NCBI GenBank assembly: GCA_015058875.1 | Contig: SVBN01000010.1 | Location: 1 to 55,278 of the forward strand | Origin: Erysipelotrichaceae bacterium | GTDB taxonomy: Bacteria > Bacillota_I > Bacilli_A > Erysipelotrichales > Erysipelotrichaceae | Direction of reading: 5' to 3' | DNA length: 55,278 nt | Part shown: in pieces, positions 7,276 to 15,763 of the stretch | How the letters are laid out: the number at the start of each line of letters is the position of its first letter | Numbering within the stretch: the stretch's first letter is position 1 | Translations under genes and position numbers: made by a program | Notes under the pieces: model-generated | The model's database searches: none | What the model was told of the DNA's origin: nothing | The model's input: the letters and a program-made list of their open reading frames with translations, nothing else

Positions 7276-7893
7276 ATGAAAATACTGATGATCTGCGGAA
7301 CGCCGGATGAATACGGCACCGTACGAATGACAGCAGAGTATCTGAAGGCCGGCCTGGAACAGCACGGGCTGGAAACGGAGATGTATCAGGTCCGTGATGA
7401 TGTACAGGGGTGCACTGCCTGCGGGAAATGCTATAAAACATCCAGATGCGCAATCGAAGATGATGTGAATATGATCGCCGGGAAAATGGCGGAAGCCGGC
7501 GGACTCATCGCCGTGACACCGGTCGTTTACGGCAGGGCGTCCGGGAAAACGGTTCTGTTTCTGGAACGTCTGTTCCGCAGCAATCCCGAAGTGTTCAGCG
7601 CAAAACCGGCTGCCGCAGTGCCGGTCATGCGGCGCAGAGGAAAAGAACAGGCGTACGAACAGCTGCTGGATCTGTTCGCACAGGGCAATATGCTCGTGCT
7701 GACCTCAGCCTCCCATTTTGTCATTGCCGGAACAGCATCCCCGCAATCCGGATCTGATGAAGGGGAAAACAGGAACCGGAAGCTGCTTGTTGAACAGATG
7801 AGCTATGTGCTTCAGTGCATCAGAGCCGGAAAAGAAAAAGGCCTTCCTGAACCGGAAGAGAAACCGGAGAAAGACCTCAGTTATTACCGATGA
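7276..7893 (+). CDS. NADPH-dependent FMN reductase / flavodoxin-fold oxidoreductase
   Basis: A 205-residue flavodoxin-like protein of the multimeric flavodoxin WrbA / iron-sulfur flavoprotein type. The N-terminus MKILMICGTPDEYGTVRMTA binds the FMN phosphate, and CTACGKCYKTSRC (about residues 45-57) is the Cys cluster typical of this group. The segment AVTPVVYGRASGKTVLFLERL matches the second FMN-binding loop. The physiological electron acceptor is unknown. The upstream open frame is not coding; the ATG at 7276 lacks a ribosome binding site but follows an extended -10 by six bases. A hairpin terminator starts at the stop codon. Confidence 0.82.
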   Translation: MKILMICGTPDEYGTVRMTAEYLKAGLEQHGLETEMYQVRDDVQGCTACGKCYKTSRCAIEDDVNMIAGKMAEAGGLIAVTPVVYGRASGKTVLFLERLFRSNPEVFSAKPAAAVPVMRRRGKEQAYEQLLDLFAQGNMLVLTSASHFVIAGTASPQSGSDEGENRNRKLLVEQMSYVLQCIRAGKEKGLPEPEEKPEKDLSYYR

Positions 7894-7916
7894 CACCGGG
7901 AGACCGGTGTTTTATT
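7893..7916 (+). terminator. intrinsic terminator
   Basis: Stem ACACCGG (7893-7899) with CCGGTGT (7904-7910), then TTTATT. It begins at the last base of the reductase stop codon. Confidence 0.7.
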
Positions 7917-9147
7917 CTGCCTCCCGCGCATTGATTTTTCTGTATACGGTAAAGATGCAGACAATGCACAGCACCTGCATGATGCCGATACCGGTCAGAA
8001 CGATGTTGTAGGACTGCGTTGCGTCATACAGCAGACCGATGACGGTACCGGAGAATGCGCCGATGATTGATCCGACGAAGTTCAGAACCGGATATACCTT
8101 GCTGTAATTCTGCGGCCCGAAGAGGTCCGATCCGATCAGCGCGATGCCGATGGAGGAGTTCGCAGCAGTGAAGTTGTACATGAACGCACCCGCCTGCATC
8201 GGCAGAACAGCGGAAGAGACGATCAGAAGCGCACAGGCGATTCCGGCCAGCCCCGCTACGGTCATGATGGTTTTGGGACTTCCGATTCTGTCCGCGACGG
8301 TTCCGTAGATCAGCTTGCAGACAACACTGCCGGCCATGGAGACGGATAAGAGCAGGGCGCCGACGTCCGACGAGAATCCTTTGGATTCCGCCAGGGTCGG
8401 GAAGTGCTGGGTCATCTGTGCGGCGATGCATACCATTCCGGTATAGGCTGCCGCAAGGAAGAATTCCGCGGAGATAAAGCTGAAGGAAATCGGGCGCCCG
8501 GTTACCAGATGTCCCGGATTCTCTTTCAGATGCTGTTCATATTCTTCCTGACCATACGCTTTCATGCCGGAATCCTGCGGCCGCAGACTGATCGGCAGAA
8601 GCAGGGCAGGCAGATTGAACAGGACGATGGACAGTGCGACAGCAAGGTATCCGGTGCGCCATCCGGAGGCCTGGATGACCTTTGTGAATACCGGCGACAG
8701 GAACAGTCCCGGAACTGCGCTGAAGGTCATGGCAATGCTGGTAAATGTACCGTGCGCCTTGCGGAACCAGTTGTTGATCAGCATCGTTACCAGAACGAAA
8801 TTGCCCAGTCCCATGCCGAAGCCGCGGAAGGCGCTCAGAATATAGATCAGCGCAAGCGACGGACACAGGGAGAACAGCGCCGTGGATCCTGCCATCAGAA
8901 GCGTTGCCGCAAATATGACAGGCTTCATCGTTTTCGGCTTCAGAATCTTCGGAACAAGCATTCCCCCGAATGAATTGACCAGAGAAAGAATGGTGCTGGT
9001 CAGCGCGACGGCGCCCCGGCCGACGCCGAGATCATTTGCGACCGGTGAGTAGAACAGACCGGCTGTGCCGAAACATACGCCGAGTGAACTGGCAGCCATG
9101 CCGCAGGCGGCGATCAGGACCATCCAGTATTTGCTTTGCATCTTCAT
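7912..9147 (-). CDS. MFS transporter
   Basis: A 411-residue major facilitator with about 12 membrane segments in two halves, separated by a cytoplasmic loop near residues 190-220 (KAYGQEEYEQHLKENPGHL). The loop-2/3-type signature is weak, but loop 8/9 shows YGTVADRIGSPK, the G-x-x-x-D-R-x-G pattern of the family. The overall look is that of the oxalate/formate and monocarboxylate MFS groups. The substrate cannot be told. An AAGGGG site precedes the ATG. It is transcribed alone, convergent with the reductase gene. Confidence 0.82.
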   Translation of the reverse strand: MKMQSKYWMVLIAACGMAASSLGVCFGTAGLFYSPVANDLGVGRGAVALTSTILSLVNSFGGMLVPKILKPKTMKPVIFAATLLMAGSTALFSLCPSLALIYILSAFRGFGMGLGNFVLVTMLINNWFRKAHGTFTSIAMTFSAVPGLFLSPVFTKVIQASGWRTGYLAVALSIVLFNLPALLLPISLRPQDSGMKAYGQEEYEQHLKENPGHLVTGRPISFSFISAEFFLAAAYTGMVCIAAQMTQHFPTLAESKGFSSDVGALLLSVSMAGSVVCKLIYGTVADRIGSPKTIMTVAGLAGIACALLIVSSAVLPMQAGAFMYNFTAANSSIGIALIGSDLFGPQNYSKVYPVLNFVGSIIGAFSGTVIGLLYDATQSYNIVLTGIGIMQVLCIVCIFTVYRKINAREAE

Positions 9148-9190
9148 AGAATTAACCCCTTGTTACAGTTTCATTTTATATGACGGCAGG

Positions 9191-9227
9191 AAAAAGAAAA
9201 GAAGCGATCTCCGGAAGGAGACCGCTT
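9191..9227 (-). terminator. terminator of the purine permease gene
   Basis: On the minus strand, stem AAGCGGTCTCC / GGAGATCGCTT (11 bp with one G-T-type mismatch) around a TTCC loop, then CTTTTCTTTTT. Confidence 0.85.
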
Positions 9228-9240
9228 TGGTACTTAAGTG

Positions 9241-10608
9241 TCAGATCAGGAAGTATTTCAGTACGAACAGTACAGCGAGAATGTACATAAGTACCGACAT
9301 GTCTTCTGTTCTCTTTGTGAGCAGGTGCAGAACAACATAGGAGATGATGCCGAATGCGATACCATCGGAAATGCTGTAAGCGAAGCCCATCATTGTGATG
9401 CAGATGAAGCACGGGATTGCATCTGTCATATCTGTCCAGTCAATGTCCTTAATCTGCTGCATCATCAGGAAGCCGACAACGATCAGCGCCGGTGCTGTCG
9501 CAAAGGAAGGAATTGTCAGGAAGAGCGGGGAGAGGAACAGAGCAGCCAGGAACAGGACGCCTGTGACGCAGCTGACCATACCTGTACGTCCGCCTTCGGA
9601 AATACCGGAAGAAGATTCAACGAATGTTGTGATTGTGGATGTACCGAGCGCTGCACCGACTGTTGTACCGATGGCGTCTGCGAGCAGTACGCCTCTGATA
9701 CCGGGGAGTCTGCCTTCTTCATCCAGCATGTTTGCCTTGGATGCGCATCCGATAACTGTTCCCAGTGTATCGAAGATATCAACGAACAGGAATGCGAACA
9801 TCATGACCAGGAAATCTCCGAAGTGGCTGCCGATGAAGCCGAAGTCAAACTTGAACATCGTGGAAGCCATGGAAGCAGGTGCGGAAACGATTGCGGTAGG
9901 AATGACGGAATAGAAGCCGAGCTCCGGATTCGGTACATACAGACCTGTCAGCTGGCAGATAATGCCGAGCAGCCATGTGATCAGGATACCGAACAGCATG
10001 TAGCCCTTGACACCCTTGATCAGCATATATGCTGTTACGACAACGCCGATCAGTGCAAGAACGACTGTAATGCCTTCCGTAAAGAATGTTCCGTTGGCGA
10101 GGGCACCCTTGAAGGAATACAGGCCGACCAGTGTGGCGCCGTCAACGATGATGTGCGCGTTCTGGCAGCCGATGAATGCGATGAACAGACCGATACCGCA
10201 GGATACGGCGACTTTCAGTGTTTTCGGGATGGCGTTGAAGATCGCCTCACGGACATTGGTGACGGACAGGACAATGAAGATCAGACCTTCGCAGAGGACC
10301 GCAGTCAGAGCGACCGGCCAGTCGTAGCCCATGGATCCGCAGATCGTGTAGGCGAAGTATGCATTCAGACCAAGTCCGGCAGACAGTGCGAACGGCTTGT
10401 TGGAAAGCAGTGCCATGGCGAAGCAGGCAATTGCCGATGCGACTGCAGTAGCAGTGAATACTGCACCGCTGTCCATTCCGGAAGCACTCAGAATGCTTGG
10501 GTTCACGGCCAGAATATAAACCATGGTCATGAATGTTGTGAGACCGGCCATTACCTCTGTACGGGTATTGGTGCCGTTCTCCTTAAACTTAAACAGGTTT
10601 TCGAACAT
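9241..10608 (-). CDS. NCS2/AzgA-family guanine-hypoxanthine permease
   Basis: A 455-residue purine permease (PbuG/PbuO type) with about 12-14 membrane spans. Family motifs seen include FENLFKFKENGTNTRTEVMAG at the N-terminus, the MVYILAVNPSILSASGMD segment, GLGLNAYFAYT, and FLFVDIFDTLGTVIGCASKA. It should import guanine and/or hypoxanthine with protons. The identification is backed by its leader, which contains a guanine-class purine riboswitch followed by a terminator hairpin; excess guanine would shut the gene off. An AAGGGGAAC site precedes the ATG. Confidence 0.94.
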   Translation of the reverse strand: MFENLFKFKENGTNTRTEVMAGLTTFMTMVYILAVNPSILSASGMDSGAVFTATAVASAIACFAMALLSNKPFALSAGLGLNAYFAYTICGSMGYDWPVALTAVLCEGLIFIVLSVTNVREAIFNAIPKTLKVAVSCGIGLFIAFIGCQNAHIIVDGATLVGLYSFKGALANGTFFTEGITVVLALIGVVVTAYMLIKGVKGYMLFGILITWLLGIICQLTGLYVPNPELGFYSVIPTAIVSAPASMASTMFKFDFGFIGSHFGDFLVMMFAFLFVDIFDTLGTVIGCASKANMLDEEGRLPGIRGVLLADAIGTTVGAALGTSTITTFVESSSGISEGGRTGMVSCVTGVLFLAALFLSPLFLTIPSFATAPALIVVGFLMMQQIKDIDWTDMTDAIPCFICITMMGFAYSISDGIAFGIISYVVLHLLTKRTEDMSVLMYILAVLFVLKYFLI

Positions 10609-10634
10609 GATAGTTCCCCTTTCTTTTTATCCAC

Positions 10635-10683
10635 GGATCATAAAATATAAAATCCCCTGTACCTATCCCTTTGCATACAGGAG
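10635..10683 (-). terminator. riboswitch-controlled terminator
   Basis: On the minus strand, stem CTCCTGTA / TACAGGGG (10683-10676 with 10661-10654, one G-T pair), then ATTTTATATTTT. It lies between the purine aptamer and the permease start, as expected for an expression platform. Confidence 0.65.
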
Positions 10684-10699
10684 ACGATCGCGCATAAAG

Positions 10700-10775
10700 T
10701 ACGATCGTAGTCTGACTGTTAAGGCAGTCAGGTAGAGACATTCCCGCCAGATCCGGGAACTTATACGATACGTGG
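10700..10775 (-). promoter_or_regulatory. purine riboswitch, guanine class
   Basis: The minus strand shows the three-way-junction aptamer: P1 ATCGTA / TACGAT, P2 TTCCCG / CGGGAA with loop GATCTGG (consensus GATATGG), J2/3 GTCTCTACC, P3 CTGACTG / CAGTCAG with loop CCTTAA, and J3/1 GACTAC. The C in GACTAC is the specificity base of guanine sensors (adenine sensors have U). A TATAAT box on the minus strand at 10785-10790 would start transcription just before the aptamer. The 3' P1 strand is part of GTACGATCGTAC, itself palindromic and repeated as GCGATCG downstream, which may form the alternative pairing. Confidence 0.9.
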
Positions 10776-10928
10776 ATACATGTTATTATAGGCGGAAAAC
10801 CTTTTTTGAAAAGGGAAAAAAACGATGTAAATGATTACATTTATGTGTTTTTCCGACTTCTTAAGCTTGTGGGAGCCAATGCGGCAGGATCCACATATAA
10901 TAAATATGGAAAGAAAAGGAACAGGCAT

Positions 10929-11861
10929 ATGAAAAAGACAATACTGGCAGGAACCTATACGGAAAAAGGCAGCAGGGGAATTTACGCATTCGGGTTTGAT
11001 AACGGCAGGGCGGAAGAGTCCCGTTTATTTGCGGAGCTGAAGGATCCGAAATATATCAGTGTGCACAACGGACTGGTCGCTTCCGTCGGAACGTTTGACG
11101 GCGGCAGCGGTGCGGCGGTTCTGGACGCAGACGGACATATTCTGGATCGGAGCGTTTTTGAAAAGACGCCTTCCTGCTATATTACCTGGCACGGCAATCG
11201 TCTGTACTGTGCGAATTATCATGAAGGGCATTTCAATGTCCTGGAATTTGACGGAGAAAAACTGCATCATATCCGTACCGTTGAGATCCGGGAAAAGGCC
11301 GGATGCCATCAGGTGATTGCAACTGAGGACAGAATTTACGTGCCGTGTCTGTTTCTGGACTGCGTAAAAATGTATGATCACAATCTGAATCCGGCGGGAG
11401 AAATCCGGTTTGCGGAAGGAACGGGTCCCAGGCACGGCGTGATTGCAAAGCAGGGCACAGTGATGTATCTGGTATCCGAACTGAGCAATGAACTGTTTGA
11501 GATCCGGATCAGCGATCATCAGATCATGAGACAGATCAGTGTTCTGCCGGAAGGAAAGACGCATCTGAAGGATACGGCTGCCATCCGGCTCAGTGAAGAT
11601 GAGACAAAAATCTATATCTCCACAAGGACGCTGGATATTATCACCGTCGTCGATGCGGAAACATTTGAAGTGCTTCAGATTGTACCGTGCGGCGGCAGCC
11701 ATCCCCGTGATATTTACCGGTGCGGAAACTATCTGCTCAGCGCCAACCGGTTTACAGACAATATCTGCGTGTTTGCGCTGAATCCCGACGGGACCATCGG
11801 GGAAAAGACCGGTGAGACAGCAGTAATCCAGGCAGTCTCCCTGGATGAACTGGAGGGATAA
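10929..11861 (+). CDS. lactonase-family beta-propeller protein (YbhE/Pgl-like)
   Basis: A 310-residue seven-bladed propeller of the 6-phosphogluconolactonase (YbhE) family, which hydrolyses the lactone in the oxidative pentose phosphate route in some bacteria. Repeating blade strands run through the whole protein, with the family-typical GPRHGVI (around residue 160) and SHPRDIY (around 259). Because the family also contains isomerases and carboxy-lactonizing enzymes, the substrate is not certain. The ATG at 10929 has GAAAAGGAAC upstream; the longer frame from 10806 contains the promoter (TATAAT near 10896) and is not coding. The next gene starts immediately after its stop. Confidence 0.82.
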   Translation: MKKTILAGTYTEKGSRGIYAFGFDNGRAEESRLFAELKDPKYISVHNGLVASVGTFDGGSGAAVLDADGHILDRSVFEKTPSCYITWHGNRLYCANYHEGHFNVLEFDGEKLHHIRTVEIREKAGCHQVIATEDRIYVPCLFLDCVKMYDHNLNPAGEIRFAEGTGPRHGVIAKQGTVMYLVSELSNELFEIRISDHQIMRQISVLPEGKTHLKDTAAIRLSEDETKIYISTRTLDIITVVDAETFEVLQIVPCGGSHPRDIYRCGNYLLSANRFTDNICVFALNPDGTIGEKTGETAVIQAVSLDELEG

Positions 11862-12203
11862 ATGGAAGTCATCAATGTATACAGCCGGTATTATGCCGGA
11901 GAGTGTCTCCGCCATGAGCGGCTGTATCACGGCGTCATGGTGAATCTGGAATACGGATATGAACCGGGATACAGCACCTATTCGGTGCATGTGGTGTTCT
12001 TCCCGCATGAGGACGAGGAGGATTACGCGATCACTTATGACTGCGACGCATACAGCATTCTTCTGGAGGGGAAGGGAAGACGGACAAGAAAAAAGGAACC
12101 GGCACTGCTGGAAGAAATGAGAAAGACTGCCGATATGCTGGCGGATCATCTCGAAGGAACAATCTTCTGGGAGAGACCGCTGAGGGAAGCGAGACTCGGA
12201 TAA
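11862..12203 (+). CDS. hypothetical protein in the lactonase operon
   Basis: A 113-residue soluble protein that I do not recognise. Its ATG follows the lactonase stop directly (TAAATG), with GGAGGGAT as ribosome binding site inside the upstream gene, so the two are coupled. It has an aromatic-rich N-terminal half (repeated Tyr and His), a beta-like middle (VHVVFFPHEDEEDYAITYDC) and a basic-then-acidic helical C-terminus. A strong terminator follows. No function assigned. Confidence 0.7.
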   Translation: MEVINVYSRYYAGECLRHERLYHGVMVNLEYGYEPGYSTYSVHVVFFPHEDEEDYAITYDCDAYSILLEGKGRRTRKKEPALLEEMRKTADMLADHLEGTIFWERPLREARLG

Positions 12204-12205
12204 GC

Positions 12206-12238
12206 AAAAGGTCAGAACCGCATGGGCTCTGACCTTTT
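12206..12238. terminator. bidirectional terminator
   Basis: Stem AAAAGGTCAGA (12206-12216) with TCTGACCTTTT (12228-12238). It serves the lactonase operon and the convergent repeat-protein gene. Confidence 0.85.
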
Positions 12239-12261
12239 AAGACTGTCTGTTTTCAGAAAGA

Positions 12262-13356
12262 TTATTTCTTTCCCATCAGGAGGCTTGCCAGTGAAAGCAG
12301 GGATCCGAGATCGCCTGAAGACTGGGAGCTCTGTGCCTGGGAGGCCGTATTGTTTCCGAAGCTGAAGACCTGACCGGCGCCGTTATTCTGGGCTGCAGTC
12401 TGCTGGGAAGCGGTCTGCGCCGGTTTTGCCTGTCCGCTTAATGCGCCGAGCAGGGAACCGAGTCCGCCGGTCTGCTGTGCCTGGGCTGTCTGGGTCTGTG
12501 TGCCGTTCAGGGAGTTCATCATCTGTTCCATCTGTTTTGCATTCAGCGTGATGTTCTGCTTTGCCTGTGCCTGGGTAATCTGTACCGTGCCGGAGCCGAG
12601 CATCATCATGATCTGCGCCAGCTGCAGCCCGGTAAGCGTAACGGTCTGCTTGGAGGAAGTGTAAACCTTGCCGCCGAGCTGGGCGATCATCTGCTTCAGC
12701 TGTGTCTGGTTCAGCGTGACTTCCTGTTTTGCCTGGGACTGTGTGATCTTCAGCTGCTCTTTTGTGAACATCTGCATGATCTGTGCCAGCTGCATGCCTG
12801 ACAGAGTTACGGATGCTGCGGAAGGCACAGCCTGTGCGGTCTGTGTCTGCTGGGTATTTCCGGACAGCGCACCGAGCAGGGAACCGAGTCCGCCGGTCTG
12901 CTGTGTCTGGGTCTGGGCAGTCTGCTGGCCTCCGCCGAGCAGTGAACCGAGCAGTCCGAGACCGGAATTTGCGGATGCGGAAGAAGTGCTGTTTGAAGAA
13001 CCGAGCATGTTCATGACCGCAATGACATCATTGGCGTCCAGCTTGCCGTCAAGCAGCGCGCCGATGCCGGAAGCACGGGTCGCCTCGTCTGCCTTTGCGC
13101 CGGTGAATCCGCCGGTCAGCTTCATCAGGTTGGCGGCGTCGATCTGTCCGTCGGCGCCGAGGTACAGCTTCATGACATTGTTTTCGGAAACCTGTTTTGC
13201 AATGCCGGAAATCTCGGCGTCGCTCAGTTTCTCGTCATTCAGGATGCTGCGGACGACTGTTTCGGTGTTGCCGCCGAGCATCTCATTCATTCTGGAAGGA
13301 TCTTCGGCCAGAGTATCCAGGACTTTTGTGACTTCATTATTTTTGTTTTCGCTCAT
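12262..13356 (-). CDS. Gln-rich repeat protein of unknown function
   Basis: A 364-residue protein with no signal peptide and almost no aromatic residues. The N-terminal 110 residues are helical, with two Asp-rich loops that resemble dockerin or EF-hand-like calcium loops (GADGQIDAANLM, DGKLDANDVIAVM). The rest is low complexity: GLGSLLGALSG occurs twice in Gln/Thr linkers, related GLGLLGSLLGGG and DLGSLLSLASLL once each, and a central block has four units starting VTLSGMQLAQIM, VTLNQTQLKQMI, VTLTGLQLAQIM and ITLNAKQMEQMM, spaced 26-30 residues apart. Each unit is a short strand plus an amphipathic Met/Gln helix. Single gene with an AGGAG site, about ten bases before the ATG. I cannot name a family. 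Confidence 0.75.
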   Translation of the reverse strand: MSENKNNEVTKVLDTLAEDPSRMNEMLGGNTETVVRSILNDEKLSDAEISGIAKQVSENNVMKLYLGADGQIDAANLMKLTGGFTGAKADEATRASGIGALLDGKLDANDVIAVMNMLGSSNSTSSASANSGLGLLGSLLGGGQQTAQTQTQQTGGLGSLLGALSGNTQQTQTAQAVPSAASVTLSGMQLAQIMQMFTKEQLKITQSQAKQEVTLNQTQLKQMIAQLGGKVYTSSKQTVTLTGLQLAQIMMMLGSGTVQITQAQAKQNITLNAKQMEQMMNSLNGTQTQTAQAQQTGGLGSLLGALSGQAKPAQTASQQTAAQNNGAGQVFSFGNNTASQAQSSQSSGDLGSLLSLASLLMGKK

Positions 13357-13495
13357 CTTTTATTTTCTCCTATGAATTCTGTTACATTCATTTTGACACC
13401 CAAAGGGCGGAAAGTCGAGATTTTCCTGCGTATCACATTGGAATCAGTTGTCCCTTCAGCATACAATAAGTGCAGAAAAATAAGAGGTGAACAAT

Positions 13496-15763
13496 ATGAC
13501 TGATATGCTTGCACGCTATAAGGCTGCTGAGAAGCTTGTGCCGTGGAATGTGAAGCACGCCGTACTGAACGGCATGCCGAAGGTACAGCCGCTGGATGAC
13601 GCGCATTTCTTTTACAATCTCGAACAGCGGGAAGGTGAGGAAGTTTTCACGGTATTCCGCAAAGTGAATACGGACGACGGTACGGAAGAGGATCTGTTTG
13701 ACCATGCAAAGCTCTGTGCGCATCTGGAAACAGAACACCTGCCGTTTTCCAAATGCAGTGTGAAGGACGGAAAGGTCTGCTTTGCATATGAGGAATATGA
13801 CTGGGAATATGATCCGGAAACAGATGAACTGACAAAGAAACAGTATCATCAGGAAAAAGATACCGTTGTTTCTCCGGACGGCACAAAGGAAGTGTTTGTG
13901 CGTGCGTATAATCTCTGGCTGAGGGATCTTGAAACCGGAAAGGAAACACAGCTTTCCTATGATGGTGAAAAGGATTTTGCGTACGGCAAGTGTGCGGAAT
14001 ACAGCGGCTATATCACCGACCGTGTCAAGGGAAAGCCGGAGGTTCCGGGGGTGCTGTGGGCACCGGATTCGCGTCACTTCCTGACGTATAAAACAGATCA
14101 GAGAAATGTGCCGGAGCTGTTTATCATCCAGTCCTATGATGAAGAGACAAGGGAAAGCATCCGTCCCCGTCTGCATACCTATAAATGCTCATTCCCGGAG
14201 GATGAAGATGTTCCGCTGGCATATTACTATACGGGCGATGCGGAAACGGGAAGCCTGACAAAAGTGAACATGTCCCCCCAGCCCTGCGGCGGAGGACTGT
14301 TTTCCGAGCACTACGGCGCGGCGAAATGGCTGGATGACAGCAGCGCTGTCTTTACCACCCATATTACAAGAGGAAACAAGACCGCTTCCTTTGTCATCAT
14401 CAGCGCCGAAGGGCAGGCACATACCGTGCTCAGCGAGACCAGCGATACGGCGATGAATGTCAGAACGCACGGAAATCTGGACGGCTTCAATGACTACTGC
14501 GCCAGCAATTTCCTGAGTGATGATCGGAAAACGGTTGTATGGCAGAGCGAACGGGATGATCTGGCGGGGCTGTTCCGCTATGATGCGGAGACGGGAAAAC
14601 TTCTGAATAAAATGACGCCGGATGACTGCGAGGTCGGGGAGCTGATTTATAAAGATGACGAGGCGCGGAAGGTCTGGTTCTATGCAAGCAATCTTTCCTG
14701 CACCAGCGATCCGTATTATCAGCTGGTCTGCAGTGTGAATTATGACGGCAGTGATTTTAAGATTCTGACGCCCGAGGACGGCATGCACAGGGCGTGCGTT
14801 GTGAACGGAATGATCGCGGACACATGGAGCCGGGTGGATGAACCCCCGGTTACGGTATTGAGAAAAACAGACGGCACATTTGTGCGTGAGCTTGTGAAGG
14901 CAGATGTTTCCGATCTGATGACAAGAGGCTACGTGATGCCGGAGCGCTTCAGCGTTACCGGCAGCGACGGCGTGACAAAGCTGTACGGCATTCTGGTAAG
15001 ACCGGCAGACTTTGATGAGACAAAGAGCTATCCGTTTATCGACTATATTTACGGCGGCATGCAGTGCTATAACGTGCCGAAGGCATTTGCGTATAATGCC
15101 GCAATCGAAGGCAGGGAGATCATGGGCGGTCTGGAAGAATTTGCCCAGCTCGGATTTGCGGGCATCATTCTGGACGGTCTGGGAACACCGGGCAGAGGAA
15201 AGAAGCTGCACAACATCAGCTATGAAAACATTCACGGCTGTGCCGGTCTGAAAGATCATGTATACGTGCTGCCGCAGCTGAAGGAAAAGTTCCCGTTCCT
15301 GGATCTGGACAGAGCAGGCATGTGGGGCAATTCCGGCGGCGGATGCGCGACGTCAAGAGCGATGCTCGAGTATCCGGATGTGTACAAAGTCGGTGTTTCC
15401 TCAGCGGGCAACCACGATCAGAGAATGTACAACAACCAGTGGACGGAAACATATTACGGACTCTATAACCGTGAGATTTATCTGCAGGGCGACAATACGG
15501 CACTGGCAAAGAATCTGAAGGGGAAGCTGTATATCGTACACGGGGCAATGGATGACAATGTTGCCATGTCCCAGTCGATCCGGCTGATTGACGCACTGAT
15601 TAAGGAAGATAAGGATTTCGACTTCCTGATCCTGCCGAGAACCAACCATAACGTTCCGGCAAATCCGTATTTTATCCGCAGAAAGCTGGACTACTTCGTA
15701 AAGCATCTGCTGAAAGAAGAAGTTCCGGATTACCGCTTTGAACTGCCTGAGGATGTGAAATGA
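13496..15763 (+). CDS. S9-family prolyl oligopeptidase / dipeptidyl peptidase
   Basis: A 755-residue serine peptidase of the DPP IV-like S9 group. Residues 1 to about 490 form the beta-propeller; the C-terminal alpha/beta hydrolase holds the triad Ser613 (GNSGGG), Asp686 (GAMDDNV) and His718 (RTNHNV). There is no signal peptide, so it acts in the cytosol, probably trimming oligopeptides, perhaps after proline. The ATG at 13496 is preceded by AGAGGTGA; a GTG at 13487 lies within that site. The next gene begins at its stop (ATGA overlap), so both belong to one transcript. Confidence 0.9.
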   Translation: MTDMLARYKAAEKLVPWNVKHAVLNGMPKVQPLDDAHFFYNLEQREGEEVFTVFRKVNTDDGTEEDLFDHAKLCAHLETEHLPFSKCSVKDGKVCFAYEEYDWEYDPETDELTKKQYHQEKDTVVSPDGTKEVFVRAYNLWLRDLETGKETQLSYDGEKDFAYGKCAEYSGYITDRVKGKPEVPGVLWAPDSRHFLTYKTDQRNVPELFIIQSYDEETRESIRPRLHTYKCSFPEDEDVPLAYYYTGDAETGSLTKVNMSPQPCGGGLFSEHYGAAKWLDDSSAVFTTHITRGNKTASFVIISAEGQAHTVLSETSDTAMNVRTHGNLDGFNDYCASNFLSDDRKTVVWQSERDDLAGLFRYDAETGKLLNKMTPDDCEVGELIYKDDEARKVWFYASNLSCTSDPYYQLVCSVNYDGSDFKILTPEDGMHRACVVNGMIADTWSRVDEPPVTVLRKTDGTFVRELVKADVSDLMTRGYVMPERFSVTGSDGVTKLYGILVRPADFDETKSYPFIDYIYGGMQCYNVPKAFAYNAAIEGREIMGGLEEFAQLGFAGIILDGLGTPGRGKKLHNISYENIHGCAGLKDHVYVLPQLKEKFPFLDLDRAGMWGNSGGGCATSRAMLEYPDVYKVGVSSAGNHDQRMYNNQWTETYYGLYNREIYLQGDNTALAKNLKGKLYIVHGAMDDNVAMSQSIRLIDALIKEDKDFDFLILPRTNHNVPANPYFIRRKLDYFVKHLLKEEVPDYRFELPEDVK

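Noticed and set aside
9238-10650. 470-residue plus-strand frame opposite the purine permease
   Set aside because: Shadow frame with implausible Cys/Asp/Gln composition; the permease with its riboswitch is certain.
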